64,000 bases of DNA from RI-92 sp037384645 (GCA_037384645.1 JARRNT010000021.1:3516-67515), one strand, 5' to 3'; numbered from the stretch's first letter, positions 8,144 to 16,916 are shown. Notes: generated by a model from the sequence alone, not told the origin. A program made the numbers and translations.

Positions 8144-8770
8144 TTGGCTCGTTATACTGGTCCTGTTTGTCGTTTATGCCGTCGTGAAGGCGACAAGCTG
8201 TTTTTGAAGGGTGAAAAGTGCTTCAGCAGCAAATGTGCGATTGAAACGCGCCCGACACCGCCGGGTCAACATGGGGCCAAGCGTGGTCGCCTGTCCGACT
8301 ACGCCGTGCAGTTGCGTGAGAAACAGAAATTACGTCGTATCTACGGCGTGCTTGAGAAGCAGTTCCGGTCCTATTACCAGAATGCGGATCGTCGCCGGGG
8401 GTCTACCGGTGATAACTTGCTGCAACTCCTGGAATCTCGCCTGGATACTGTGGTCTACCGTATGGGCTTTGGTGCTTCCCGGACTGAGGCGCGCCAGTTG
8501 ATTCGCCATAATGCCATCACGCTGAACGGCAAGAAGGTGAATATCCCGTCAATGCAGTTGAAGCCGGGTGATGTCATTGCGGCATCTGAGAAAGGCAAAA
8601 AGCAGCTGCGGGTGAAAACCGCGCTGGAAACTGCCGAGCAGCGCGGCATTGCCGACTGGCTGGAAGTGGATGTCAAAAATATGGAAGGCACCTTAAAGGC
8701 CTTGCCGGAGCGCAGCGATCTGCCATCCGACATCAACGAACACCTGGTTGTGGAGTTGTACTCCAAGTAA
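8144..8770 (+). CDS. rpsD: 30S ribosomal protein S4, four-cysteine (putative zinc-binding) form
   Basis: The 208-residue protein nucleates 30S assembly and, in enterobacteria, represses its own operon. The start is TTG at 8144, chosen because TGGAGGT lies six bases upstream and the product then begins MARYTGPVCRLCRREG. Residues 93-155 carry the S4 RNA-binding domain (SRLDTVVYRMGF). Cys9, Cys12, Cys26 and Cys31 match the C-x2-C ... C-x4-C zinc motif of many non-gammaproteobacterial S4 proteins, whereas E. coli S4 lacks them. The C-terminus (DINEHLVVELYSK) is gammaproteobacterial in character. The frame is also open upstream into rpsK, but no good start exists there. Confidence 0.96.
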   Translation: MARYTGPVCRLCRREGDKLFLKGEKCFSSKCAIETRPTPPGQHGAKRGRLSDYAVQLREKQKLRRIYGVLEKQFRSYYQNADRRRGSTGDNLLQLLESRLDTVVYRMGFGASRTEARQLIRHNAITLNGKKVNIPSMQLKPGDVIAASEKGKKQLRVKTALETAEQRGIADWLEVDVKNMEGTLKALPERSDLPSDINEHLVVELYSK

Positions 8771-8783
8771 ACCGGATTTTAGC

Positions 8784-8807
8784 GGGCCCGTGCCATGGCG
8801 CGGGCCC
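8784..8807 (+). terminator. Perfect hairpin between rpsD and rpoA
   Basis: Positions 8784-8794 pair with 8797-8807 (arms GGGCCCGTGCC and GGCGCGGGCCC) with one G-T wobble and only two unpaired bases, giving an 11-bp GC-rich stem. No T run follows, so it is unlikely to be a full intrinsic terminator; it may pause or partly attenuate transcription, or protect or process the mRNA between the ribosomal genes and rpoA. Confidence 0.5.
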
Positions 8808-8839
8808 TGAACCAATTATTAACATGAAGAGGGCGTTTC

Positions 8840-9841
8840 ATGCAGGGATCCGTCTCAGACTTTCTGAAACCACGAATTGTTGACGTCCAGTCAATTAGTG
8901 ATACGCATGCGCGTGTCGTCCTGGAACCGCTCGAGCGCGGCTTCGGACATACGCTGGGCAATGCATTACGTCGTATTCTGCTGTCTTCCATGACAGGCTG
9001 TGCCGTTGTTGAGGCCGAAATCGAAGGCGTATTGCACGAGTACACCTCCATTGAGGGCGTACAGGAGGATGTGGTTGAAATTCTGTTGAATCTCAAAGGT
9101 GTGGCTATCCGCATGGAAGGCGCACCGGAAGCCACCCTGACCCTGAACAAAAAAGGCCCGGGACCGGTTACCGCCGGTGATATTTCTACCGACCATAACG
9201 TGGAAATTATCAATCCGGAGCACGTCATTGCCAACCTGACCAAGTCTGGTGAACTCAACATGGTGTTGAAAGTTTGCCGTGGTCGCGGTTATGAGCCGGC
9301 AAGTGCCCGTCGCGGTGATGATGAAGAGGATCGTCCGATTGGCCGTTTGCAGATTGACGCCAGCTTCAGCCCGCTCCGTCGCGTGGCCTACGTGGTCGAC
9401 AGCGCCCGTGTGGAACAGCGCACCGACCTGGATAAACTGATTATCGACCTGGAGACCAACGGTACCATCGACCCGGAAGGGGCGATTCGTACTGCCGCTA
9501 CCATTCTCCAGGACCAGCTGTCTGCCTTCGTGGACCTCGCCGGCAAACAGGAAGAAGAGACCCAGGCCGCCGAGCCGGAAGTCGATCCGATCCTGTTGCG
9601 CCCGGTGGACGACCTGGAGCTGACCGTGCGTTCCGCCAACTGCCTCAAGGCAGAGCAGATTTACTACATTGGCGATTTGATCCAGCGCACCGAAGTGGAG
9701 TTACTCAAGACCCCGAACCTGGGCAAGAAGTCCCTGACCGAAATCAAGGACGTCCTGGCCTCGCGTGGGCTGTCACTGGGTATGCGCCTGGAAAACTGGC
9801 CGCCGGCAAGTCTCAAAGACAAGACCAATTCCGCGGCATAA
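8840..9841 (+). CDS. rpoA: DNA-directed RNA polymerase subunit alpha
   Basis: The 333-residue protein forms the dimer on which RNA polymerase assembles. The N-terminal assembly domain covers about residues 1-235 (ERGFGHTLGNALRRILLSS is diagnostic), joined by a Glu-rich linker (EEETQAAEPEVD) to the C-terminal domain at about 250-333, where the DNA- and activator-binding helices are visible (NCLKAEQIYYIGDL; LGKKSLTEIKDVL). Start ATG follows GAAGAGGGCG. Standard alpha-operon position. Confidence 0.98.
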   Translation: MQGSVSDFLKPRIVDVQSISDTHARVVLEPLERGFGHTLGNALRRILLSSMTGCAVVEAEIEGVLHEYTSIEGVQEDVVEILLNLKGVAIRMEGAPEATLTLNKKGPGPVTAGDISTDHNVEIINPEHVIANLTKSGELNMVLKVCRGRGYEPASARRGDDEEDRPIGRLQIDASFSPLRRVAYVVDSARVEQRTDLDKLIIDLETNGTIDPEGAIRTAATILQDQLSAFVDLAGKQEEETQAAEPEVDPILLRPVDDLELTVRSANCLKAEQIYYIGDLIQRTEVELLKTPNLGKKSLTEIKDVLASRGLSLGMRLENWPPASLKDKTNSAA

Positions 9842-9873
9842 ACTGAAAAGCATTTGAATTAAGGGTTAAGACC

Positions 9874-10269
9874 ATGCGTCATCGTGAAAGTGGCAGAAAG
9901 CTCAATCGTAACAGTTCTCATCGCAAGGCGATGTTTCGTAACATGGCGGCCTCGTTGCTCGAGCACGAACTGATCAAGACTACCTTGCCGAAGGCCAAGG
10001 AACTGCGTCGTGTCGCTGAGCCGCTGATTACGCTCGGCAAGAAAGACAACGTGGCTAACCGCCGCCTGGCGTTCAATCGTCTGCGTGATCGTGACGTGGT
10101 CAGCAAACTGTTCAACGAACTGGGACCACGCTATGAAGCCCGTCCTGGCGGTTATTTGCGTATTCTCAAGTGTGGATTCCGCAGTGGCGACAATGCACCG
10201 ATGGCGATCGTGGAACTGGTGGATCGACCGGCCGAAGGGGAAGTCACCAGCACAGCCAGCGAGAAATAA
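9874..10269 (+). CDS. rplQ: 50S ribosomal protein L17
   Basis: The 131-residue protein begins MRHRESGRKLNRNSSHRKAM, the L17 signature, and contains GGYLRILKCGFRSGDNAPMA. It surrounds the peptide exit tunnel. It is the final gene of the alpha operon and is followed at once by an intrinsic terminator. Confidence 0.98.
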   Translation: MRHRESGRKLNRNSSHRKAMFRNMAASLLEHELIKTTLPKAKELRRVAEPLITLGKKDNVANRRLAFNRLRDRDVVSKLFNELGPRYEARPGGYLRILKCGFRSGDNAPMAIVELVDRPAEGEVTSTASEK

Positions 10270-10291
10270 GCACGATACAGTCGTATTGTAC

Positions 10292-10318
10292 AAAGCCGGG
10301 CATTGCCCGGCTTTTTTT
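10292..10318 (+). terminator. Intrinsic terminator of the alpha operon
   Basis: An 8-bp stem, AGCCGGGC at 10294-10301 against GCCCGGCT at 10305-10312, has a three-base loop (ATT) and runs straight into seven T residues. It stands 25 bases after the rplQ stop and should end the ribosomal transcript. Confidence 0.93.
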
Positions 10319-10332
10319 ATGTCGGAATACTC

Positions 10333-11280
10333 ATGTGCAGGCTAGTTAAACGGATCTTTCAATCACGTCTGTTGTTTGTCCTCTCTCTGGCGGCGATCTT
10401 TTATGGCCTGTTTCTGGTTCCAAATGATCACCAGGCCGGTCGTGCCTGGACAGAGATCTGGAACCTGGGGCATATCGGTGCGTTTTTTATCATCTGGACG
10501 TTTGTGTTTAACCTGTTTCCACGTTTCTCACGCCTTTCGCTGTTTCAGCTTTTCGTGCTGGTCATCGTGTCAACCCTGGTGCTGGCGGAGCTCATCGAAA
10601 TCGTCCAGGGCTGGATCGGGCGGGATAATGAATGGCAGGATGTCTGGGACAGTAGTGTCGGTGCCCTGTTAGCGTTCGCCCTGTGTGCGCCGCAACTGCA
10701 GACGTTGTCGCGCTGGCCGCGCATGGCCTGGCGGGTCATTGCCCTGAGCGCGCTGGTGGCCGTGCCCTGGATAGTCTGGAGCAACCTGGCGGATGTGGTC
10801 ATCATGAATCGCCAGTTTCCGGTGCTGGATAATTTTAAAACGCCGTTTGAGCTGACGCGCTGGCGCGGCGACCGGGCAGGCATTGCCGTGCAGGCGCCTG
10901 CCGGACAACATCCCTATCTGGCCGTGCAGTTTCGGCCAGGCCAGTATTCCACGGTCAAGCTTAAATATTTTCATCGCGACTGGCAGGGATACCAGCAGCT
11001 GATTCTGGATGTGGTGAACCCGGAAACCCGCGCCTACCGTGTCATTTTGCGGATTCACGACCGCTGGCACAGGCAACATCATTTTGCCCTCAGTGATCGA
11101 TTCAACCGGGCGATCATACTTAAACCGGGATATCAGCGCATCGTGGTCGCCTTATCGGATGTGGCGCATGCGCCAAAAACCCGCAGGATGGACATGCAGC
11201 ACCTGGAAGCGCTGGAGCTGTTTACCATGGATTCAAACGTCTATCATCAGTTAGATATTCAGCGAATCTTTCTGGAGTAG
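10333..11280 (+). CDS. VanZ-like membrane protein with C-terminal extracytoplasmic domain
   Basis: The first roughly 155 residues hold four or five membrane helices with the VanZ-family pattern ELIEIVQGWIGRDNEWQD followed by SSVGALLA (acidic residue, Gln, Arg, Asp and small residues lining the helices). The remaining 150 residues are soluble and beta-rich (FELTRWRGDRAG; YRVILRIHDR; RIVVALSDV), with the look of a carbohydrate-binding-like jelly-roll domain. ATG at 10333 was chosen because an earlier in-frame start would sit inside the terminator. VanZ proteins are tied to glycopeptide resistance in Firmicutes, but the role of proteobacterial members is unknown. It ends three bases before the next gene, suggesting an operon. 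Confidence 0.75.
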   Translation: MCRLVKRIFQSRLLFVLSLAAIFYGLFLVPNDHQAGRAWTEIWNLGHIGAFFIIWTFVFNLFPRFSRLSLFQLFVLVIVSTLVLAELIEIVQGWIGRDNEWQDVWDSSVGALLAFALCAPQLQTLSRWPRMAWRVIALSALVAVPWIVWSNLADVVIMNRQFPVLDNFKTPFELTRWRGDRAGIAVQAPAGQHPYLAVQFRPGQYSTVKLKYFHRDWQGYQQLILDVVNPETRAYRVILRIHDRWHRQHHFALSDRFNRAIILKPGYQRIVVALSDVAHAPKTRRMDMQHLEALELFTMDSNVYHQLDIQRIFLE

Positions 11281-11283
11281 GGT

Positions 11284-12027
11284 TTGATTTATTTGTATAC
11301 CGACTTTGGTTGGGCCGGTCCCTATGTCGGCGAGATGAAGGCCGTGATCGCGCGTGCGCTACCGGATACCAGTTTCATTGATTTGATGCATGATGCCCCC
11401 GAATTTAATGCCCGGGCCAGTGCCTATCTGCTGGCAGCGCTGGCCAGACAATTTCATACCGGCGATATCTGCCTGGCCGTAGTCGATCCGGGCGTGGGAC
11501 AGCCTGACCGACGTGCATTGCTAATGGAGGCCGACGGCATATTCTATGTAGGCCCGGATAACGGTCTGTTCGCAATGATTGCCCGTCGCGCAGGGCAATG
11601 TCACTGCGATGAAATCCTGTGGCAGCCAGCAAACTGTTCCGACAGTTTCCATGGGCGGGATATCTTTGCCCCGGTTGTTACCCGGTTACAGGCAGGTCGA
11701 ACCATCGAAACCCGGGCAGTCACGACTGACAGCCTGGTCGGCATGGATTATCCCGATCAGCTTGCTGAAATCATCTATATTGATCACTACGGAAATCTTG
11801 TCACTGGGCTGGATGGTGCAAACCTGCCGACCCGGACGGCGCTGCACGTATCAGGGCGCCAGCTCCGGCAGGCGCGAACTTTCGCCAGCGTAGCCGAAGG
11901 TAATGTATTCTGGTACGTCAATTCCATGGGACTGGTGGAGATTTCAGCCAACCGTGATAACGCTGCCGAGCGACTGGGTCTGGAGATTGGTTCAACCGTT
12001 GAAATTGTGCAGCAAGCACAACCGTGA
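11284..12027 (+). CDS. SAM hydroxide adenosyltransferase (DUF62 family)
   Basis: The 247-residue product starts with the family motif YTDFGWAGPYVGEMKAV and carries VDPGVG and YVGPDNGLF, both conserved in the SAM hydroxide adenosyltransferase/fluorinase superfamily. Members of this branch hydrolyse S-adenosylmethionine to adenosine and methionine; the fluorinase-specific insert is not evident. The start codon is TTG at 11284, three bases after the VanZ-like gene, whose end supplies TCTGGAGTAGGG as ribosome-binding site. The physiological purpose of SAM hydrolysis in such bacteria is not established. Confidence 0.88.
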   Translation: MIYLYTDFGWAGPYVGEMKAVIARALPDTSFIDLMHDAPEFNARASAYLLAALARQFHTGDICLAVVDPGVGQPDRRALLMEADGIFYVGPDNGLFAMIARRAGQCHCDEILWQPANCSDSFHGRDIFAPVVTRLQAGRTIETRAVTTDSLVGMDYPDQLAEIIYIDHYGNLVTGLDGANLPTRTALHVSGRQLRQARTFASVAEGNVFWYVNSMGLVEISANRDNAAERLGLEIGSTVEIVQQAQP

Positions 12028-12072
12028 ATATTGTTAAATTTACACGTTCAAACCTGCAGAGCTACAAATGAA

Positions 12073-13482
12073 CTATTTCTTATCCTTCTTGCTGGCCGCC
12101 AGGTTAATGTTGTCTTTATTATTACCCGGCTCAATTTCAATCCGGTTGCGGCCTTTCTCCTTGGCAGCGTAAAGCATTTTATCAGCGCGCGTCATCAGGA
12201 TTTCGGCATTCTCACCATCCTCACAACATATTATCAGGCCGGCGGAGAAACTGGGGACACGAATGGTTTCGTTATTAAATCGAACTTCGGATTCGTTGGC
12301 GCGATCCTGCACTTTTTGCAGCGCGCGTTGCGCCTCTTCACGACTGGCGCTGGGGAAAATAATTGCGAATTCTTCACCACCATAACGCGCTACCATATCC
12401 GAGAGGCGTAATATCGAAAGAATATCGTTGGCATATTTTTGCAGGATAATGTCACCGGCAGCATGGCCATAGGTATCATTAATCTGCTTGAAATGGTCCA
12501 GGTCGAGCAGGGCTACGCAAAAATACGAGTGATAACGACGGGCCCGTTGCAGTTCTTCGTCCAGGCGTTGGGTGAAGGCGCGGCGGTTGGGTAACTCGGT
12601 CAATTCATCAGTGAGGCTGAGGACGCGGACATGTTTAAGCTCCTGGCTCAGGCGCTGGCCACTCTGCCGGACCATGTTGGCGAAATCGTGAGTCTCATTC
12701 AGGGTGCGAACCAGTTGCCCCTGTTCCGTTAACATGCTTTGTAGTTCAGTGATGGCATGTCCGCGCACGATATCCACGTCACGTTTGCTTTCCGCCTTTT
12801 TCAGGCTTGTAAGCATGTCTTCCAGCAGCAGACCGAAGCGTGACTGGTGCTGCATGGCGTCGAAAATATTGTTCAGTAGCTTGTTTTGCTGTTGCTCGAA
12901 ATCGGGTTGTTGCTGAGGTGGCTTCCCGCCATGCTGTTCGTAGCGCTTTTCCGTCAGGGATTCGGGTTGGGGCAGATTTGCAAAACTGACGTCGCTGATA
13001 TTGATATTGGCGCTGGAAGTATCAGTCTCCCTTTCCGTCGGTTCAGGTGCTTCCTCATTGTCCGTCAACGGGAACTCACCGTCAGTTTCGGTCAGTGCGC
13101 GGAGGGCCTCCTGCCAGAAGCCCTCGTCTCCCTCCGTCACTTCACTGACGAGGCGCATGGCGTTCTTGAGGTAGGCCTGAATCGAGGCCAGTTCGGTAAT
13201 GGTAATCGGGGGTTGCATGCGCTGTTGCACCAGCTTGAGTTCCAGGTTCAGCAGGGAGCCGCGCGGCAGTTGTTTACGCAGGACATTGATGAAATTGTGC
13301 AGCACGGCAGCATAGCCCAGCGCGATTTTCTGCTGGTTGCGTTCCATTTCGCCGACAGCATGGGAAATATGCTTGTAAATCAGATTTCCGCTTTGTGTCT
13401 GGCGTAGTGGTGCCAGCAGGCGCAGGATATTCTGAGCCCCGTAGCCCTGAATTTGTGGCGACAATTTCTTTTTTTCGGTCAT
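12073..13482 (-). CDS. Diguanylate cyclase (GGDEF protein) with helical N-terminal region
   Basis: The 469-residue protein ends in a GGDEF domain that makes cyclic di-GMP from two GTP. The active-site loop is GGEEF at about residues 368-372, and an RLSD product-inhibition site (RxxD) lies exactly five residues before it, so the enzyme is probably active and feedback controlled. The first 300 residues are helical and acidic, without membrane segments, and hold no domain I recognise. The ATG at 13482 (MTEKKKLSPQIQG) is preferred; the frame is open to 13524, where a second ATG lacks a ribosome-binding site. It converges with the SAM-hydrolase gene. Confidence 0.85.
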   Translation of the reverse strand: MTEKKKLSPQIQGYGAQNILRLLAPLRQTQSGNLIYKHISHAVGEMERNQQKIALGYAAVLHNFINVLRKQLPRGSLLNLELKLVQQRMQPPITITELASIQAYLKNAMRLVSEVTEGDEGFWQEALRALTETDGEFPLTDNEEAPEPTERETDTSSANINISDVSFANLPQPESLTEKRYEQHGGKPPQQQPDFEQQQNKLLNNIFDAMQHQSRFGLLLEDMLTSLKKAESKRDVDIVRGHAITELQSMLTEQGQLVRTLNETHDFANMVRQSGQRLSQELKHVRVLSLTDELTELPNRRAFTQRLDEELQRARRYHSYFCVALLDLDHFKQINDTYGHAAGDIILQKYANDILSILRLSDMVARYGGEEFAIIFPSASREEAQRALQKVQDRANESEVRFNNETIRVPSFSAGLIICCEDGENAEILMTRADKMLYAAKEKGRNRIEIEPGNNKDNINLAASKKDKK

Positions 13483-13755
13483 TCGCCGACTCAGTCCAGA
13501 CCGCCTCCCCCATTTTGTCCTCATTAAGCCAAGGCGGTAATGTTGCTGAAATTCGGAATCACCTCCTGGATCCGAAGGATGTAGTCTATAGCCTTTTTAG
13601 CTATATCGTCGTCTTTCCAGTGTAAAAAGTAGTGAAAATTCGACTAGTGGTATCAGTATATACCATATTATTAATGTTGTAATAGAATAAATACCATAAT
13701 ATTATTATTGTAATACGATCTGTGATCGGGATACCAGTAAGCGATTTGGCCGTTC
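13483..13755. other. AT-rich intergenic region upstream of the diguanylate cyclase
   Basis: The 273-base gap separates the diguanylate cyclase from uvrA, both on the minus strand. Its left part carries an inverted repeat TATAGC/GCTATA (13587-13605) and, on the minus strand near 13555-13567, the unusually strong ribosome-binding sequence AGGAGGTGATTCC, which has no normal start codon behind it. The part 13640-13720 is AT-rich, with several TATTA runs, and is the likely promoter zone. No gene is recognisable. Confidence 0.4.
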
Positions 13756-16617
13756 TCACCCGGCTTTGCGGCTTTTGCGCGCCGCGATTTTGTCCTGAGC
13801 CACGAGCAGTGGCTGCAAATACTGGCCGGTATAAGATTGTTTTACCCGACTTACCTGTTCCGGGGTGCCAGTAGTCACAATTTGTCCACCTTTATGGCCA
13901 CCCTCGGGGCCAAGATCGATAATCCAGTCGCAGGTTTTAATCACATCCAGATTATGCTCAATAATAATAATCGTATTGCCGTGATCACGCAGGCGGTGCA
14001 GCACATGCAGTAGTTGTTCGATGTCGTGAAAATGCAGGCCGGTGGTGGGCTCATCAAGGATGTAGAGGGTATTGCCGGTGTCGCGCTTGGATAATTCGCG
14101 TGACAACTTGACCCGCTGGGCCTCACCGCCGGACAGGGTGGTGGCATTCTGACCCAGGCGGATATAGCTGAGGCCAACGTCCATCAGGGTATCCAGCTTG
14201 CGTTTGATCACCGGGACGGCAGTGAAAAAGGCCAGGGCATCCTCCACGGTCATCTCCAGTACCTCGTAGATGTTCTTGCCCTTGTAGCGCACCTCCAGGG
14301 TCTCGCGGTTATAGCGTTTGCCCTTGCAGATGTCACAGGGCACATAGATATCCGGCAGAAAGTGCATTTCCACCTTGATCACACCGTCACCCTGGCAGGC
14401 CTCGCAACGACCGCCCTTTACGTTGAAGCTGAAGCGGCCGGGGCTGTAACCACGGGCGCGGGCCTCCTGGGTACCGGCAAACAACTCACGGATGGGGGTG
14501 AAGAGCCCGGTATAGGTGGCAGGGTTGGAGCGTGGCGTGCGACCGATGGGGCTTTGATCGATATCCACGATCTTGTCGAATTCGCCAAGCCCGTGGATGT
14601 CCTGGCAGGCTGCGGGTTCTTCGCCACTGCCATTGATTTCCCGGGCGGCATAACGATACAGCGTATCGTTGATCAAGGTCGACTTGCCGGAACCGGAGAC
14701 GCCGGTAATCGCCGTCATCAGCCCGATGGGGATGTCGACGTCGACATGCTTGAGGTTATTGCCGTGGGCCCCCGTAATCTTCAGTATGCGTTTTTTATCC
14801 ACGGGTATACGTTGTTTCGGCACCTGGATCTGTTTTTTACCGCTGAGATACTGGCCGGTGAGCGAGGCCGGGTTGGCCTTGATCTCCGCGGGGGTGCCCT
14901 GGGCGACAATCTGGCCGCCGTGCACGCCGGCCCCCGGGCCGATGTCGAGGACGTGATCGGCCAGCATGATGGCCTCCTCGTCGTGTTCCACGACGATGAC
15001 GGTATTGCCGAGGTCACGCAGGTAGGTGAGGGTACTGAGCAGGCGGGTGTTGTCCCGTTGGTGCAAACCGATGGAGGGTTCGTCCAGGATATACATGACG
15101 CCCACCAGGCCGGCACCGATCTGGCTGGCCAGGCGGATGCGTTGCGCTTCGCCACCGGACAGGGTTTCGGCGCTGCGGCTTAAGGTCAGGTACTCCAGGC
15201 CCACGTTCATGAGAAAACTCAGGCGGTCATCGATCTCCTTAACGATCTTGCCGGCAATCTTGCCGCGGCGGCCGCTGAGGGCCAGCCCATCGAAAAACTG
15301 CTTACACTGGTCGATGGGCAGCTCGGTGATATCCGGCAGGGTCTTGGTATCGATGTAGACATGACGGGCACCACGGTTCAGGCGCGTACCTTCGCATTCG
15401 GGGCAGGGCTGGTGGTTGAGATACTTGCTGAGCTCCTCGCGCACCGCGTTGGAGTCGGTATCGCGGTAGCGGCGGGTCATGTTGGGGATAATTCCCTCAA
15501 ACGGCTGGGCCTTGGTGTGTTTGCCGCCGCGGTCATTGTAATAGGTGAATTTGATTTCCTCGTCGCCACTGCCATTGAGGATGACGTTGCGCACCTTTTT
15601 ACTGAGCTTGTTAAAGGGCTTGTCCATATCAAAGCCATAGTGCTTGGCCAGGGAGGTCAGCATCTGGAAATAGTACATATTGCGTCGGTCCCAGCCGCGG
15701 ATGGCGCCCTGGCTCAGGCTCAGCTCTGGCTGGGCCACGACCCGCTGTGGGTCAAAAAACTGCTGGACGCCAAGGCCGTCACAGCTGGGACAGGCCCCGG
15801 CGGGGTTGTTGAAGGAAAACAGGCGGGGTTCCAGCTCGGTTAGTGAGTAACCACATACCGGGCAGGCAAAGCGCGATGAGAACACCAGGTCGGGCTTGTT
15901 GCCGTCCATGTCAGCCACGCGCAGCTTGCCGTCGGCCAGCTGCAGGGCCGTCTCAATGGAGTCGGCCAGCCGTTGCTGGATGTCGGGGCGGACCTTGAAG
16001 CGATCAATCACGGCCTCGATGGTGTGTTTGCGGCGCAGGTCGAGGGACGGCGGCTGGTCCAGCTCCACGACCTTGCCGTCGATCCGGGCACGGATATAGC
16101 CTTCGGCTCGCAACATGTCGAATACCTGCTGATGCTCGCCCTTGCGTCCGTCCACTACCGGTGCCAGCAGCATCAGGCGGCTACCCTCGGGCAGGGCCAG
16201 GATCTGGTCCACCATCTGGCTGACCGTCTGCGCGTCCAGGGTGACATCGTGCTCCGGGCAGCGCGGCTCGCCGGCGCGGGCGAAAAGCAGGCGCAGGTAA
16301 TCGTAGATCTCGGTAATGGTGCCCACCGTGGAACGGGGGTTGTGTGAGGTCGATTTCTGCTCAATGGAGATGGCCGGTGATAGCCCTTCGATGTGGTCGA
16401 CATCGGGTTTTTCCATCATGGACAAAAACTGGCGGGCGTAGGCGGAGAGGGATTCCACGTAGCGGCGCTGGCCCTCGGCATAGATGGTATCGAAAGCCAG
16501 GGACGACTTGCCGGAACCGGACAGGCCGGTAATGACAATGAGCTTGTCGCGTGGCAGGGTCAGGTCAATGTTCTTGAGATTGTGGGTGCGTGCGCCGCGT
16601 ATCCGAATCGTGTCCAT
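13756..16617 (-). CDS. uvrA: Excinuclease ABC subunit A
   Basis: The 953-residue DNA-damage sensor of nucleotide excision repair works with UvrB and UvrC. Both ATPase halves are intact: Walker A GLSGSGKS at residues 31-38 and GVSGSGKS near 650, two signature motifs LSGGEAQR, and Walker B segments ILDEPSIGLH and ILDEPTTGLH. Zinc-finger cysteine pairs are visible (CPVCG...CPSC; CEACQ...CDIC). ATG at 16617 (MDTIRIRGARTHN) was chosen over the 51-codon upstream extension because AAAGAGGC precedes it and homologues start there. No LexA box was found upstream. Confidence 0.98.
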   Translation of the reverse strand: MDTIRIRGARTHNLKNIDLTLPRDKLIVITGLSGSGKSSLAFDTIYAEGQRRYVESLSAYARQFLSMMEKPDVDHIEGLSPAISIEQKSTSHNPRSTVGTITEIYDYLRLLFARAGEPRCPEHDVTLDAQTVSQMVDQILALPEGSRLMLLAPVVDGRKGEHQQVFDMLRAEGYIRARIDGKVVELDQPPSLDLRRKHTIEAVIDRFKVRPDIQQRLADSIETALQLADGKLRVADMDGNKPDLVFSSRFACPVCGYSLTELEPRLFSFNNPAGACPSCDGLGVQQFFDPQRVVAQPELSLSQGAIRGWDRRNMYYFQMLTSLAKHYGFDMDKPFNKLSKKVRNVILNGSGDEEIKFTYYNDRGGKHTKAQPFEGIIPNMTRRYRDTDSNAVREELSKYLNHQPCPECEGTRLNRGARHVYIDTKTLPDITELPIDQCKQFFDGLALSGRRGKIAGKIVKEIDDRLSFLMNVGLEYLTLSRSAETLSGGEAQRIRLASQIGAGLVGVMYILDEPSIGLHQRDNTRLLSTLTYLRDLGNTVIVVEHDEEAIMLADHVLDIGPGAGVHGGQIVAQGTPAEIKANPASLTGQYLSGKKQIQVPKQRIPVDKKRILKITGAHGNNLKHVDVDIPIGLMTAITGVSGSGKSTLINDTLYRYAAREINGSGEEPAACQDIHGLGEFDKIVDIDQSPIGRTPRSNPATYTGLFTPIRELFAGTQEARARGYSPGRFSFNVKGGRCEACQGDGVIKVEMHFLPDIYVPCDICKGKRYNRETLEVRYKGKNIYEVLEMTVEDALAFFTAVPVIKRKLDTLMDVGLSYIRLGQNATTLSGGEAQRVKLSRELSKRDTGNTLYILDEPTTGLHFHDIEQLLHVLHRLRDHGNTIIIIEHNLDVIKTCDWIIDLGPEGGHKGGQIVTTGTPEQVSRVKQSYTGQYLQPLLVAQDKIAARKSRKAG

Positions 16618-16739
16618 GCGAGCCTCTTTTTCGCCGGAAGAATGAAACCTGTTAATATACGCGCTTGTCATACAGACAGGCAAAGACAAGACAATTTGCC
16701 GTCTTAAACGTTTAACCCACAAAGCTTGAAAGTGTTTTA

Positions 16740-16916
16740 GTGAGAAACCCCGATAACAAGAACGCGGCACTACGCCGTGCGGTATTATTCCTGGCCGGCC
16801 AGGCCACCCGATTCCCGGATCCGGCCCTCGCTACCCTGAGAATACCTGATTTGCGCCTGTCCGGCGCTGCTGCCGGCCATACCGTACCAAAACAACCCTG
16901 GGAGAGCCGCCAATGA
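16740..16916 (+). CDS. Possible 58-codon ORF coupled to the MFS gene
   Basis: A frame beginning with GTG at 16740 stays open for 58 codons and ends in TGA at 16914-16916, overlapping the ATG of the transporter gene as ATGA. The product (VRNPDNKNAALRRAVLFLAG...) resembles nothing I know and has no clear ribosome-binding site. It could be a translated leader or a chance frame; the precise overlap is the only argument for it. Confidence 0.22.
   Translation: MRNPDNKNAALRRAVLFLAGQATRFPDPALATLRIPDLRLSGAAAGHTVPKQPWESRQ

Noticed and set aside
14362..15183. 273-codon plus-strand frame opposite uvrA
   Set aside because: It is the mirror of a GC-rich, highly conserved gene; the product has no domain and uvrA motifs on the other strand are perfect.
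16640..16690. CCTGT ... ACAGG sequence upstream of uvrA, considered as a LexA box
   Set aside because: The spacing is far larger than the CTG-N10-CAG of a LexA site, and no 16-base match exists nearby.
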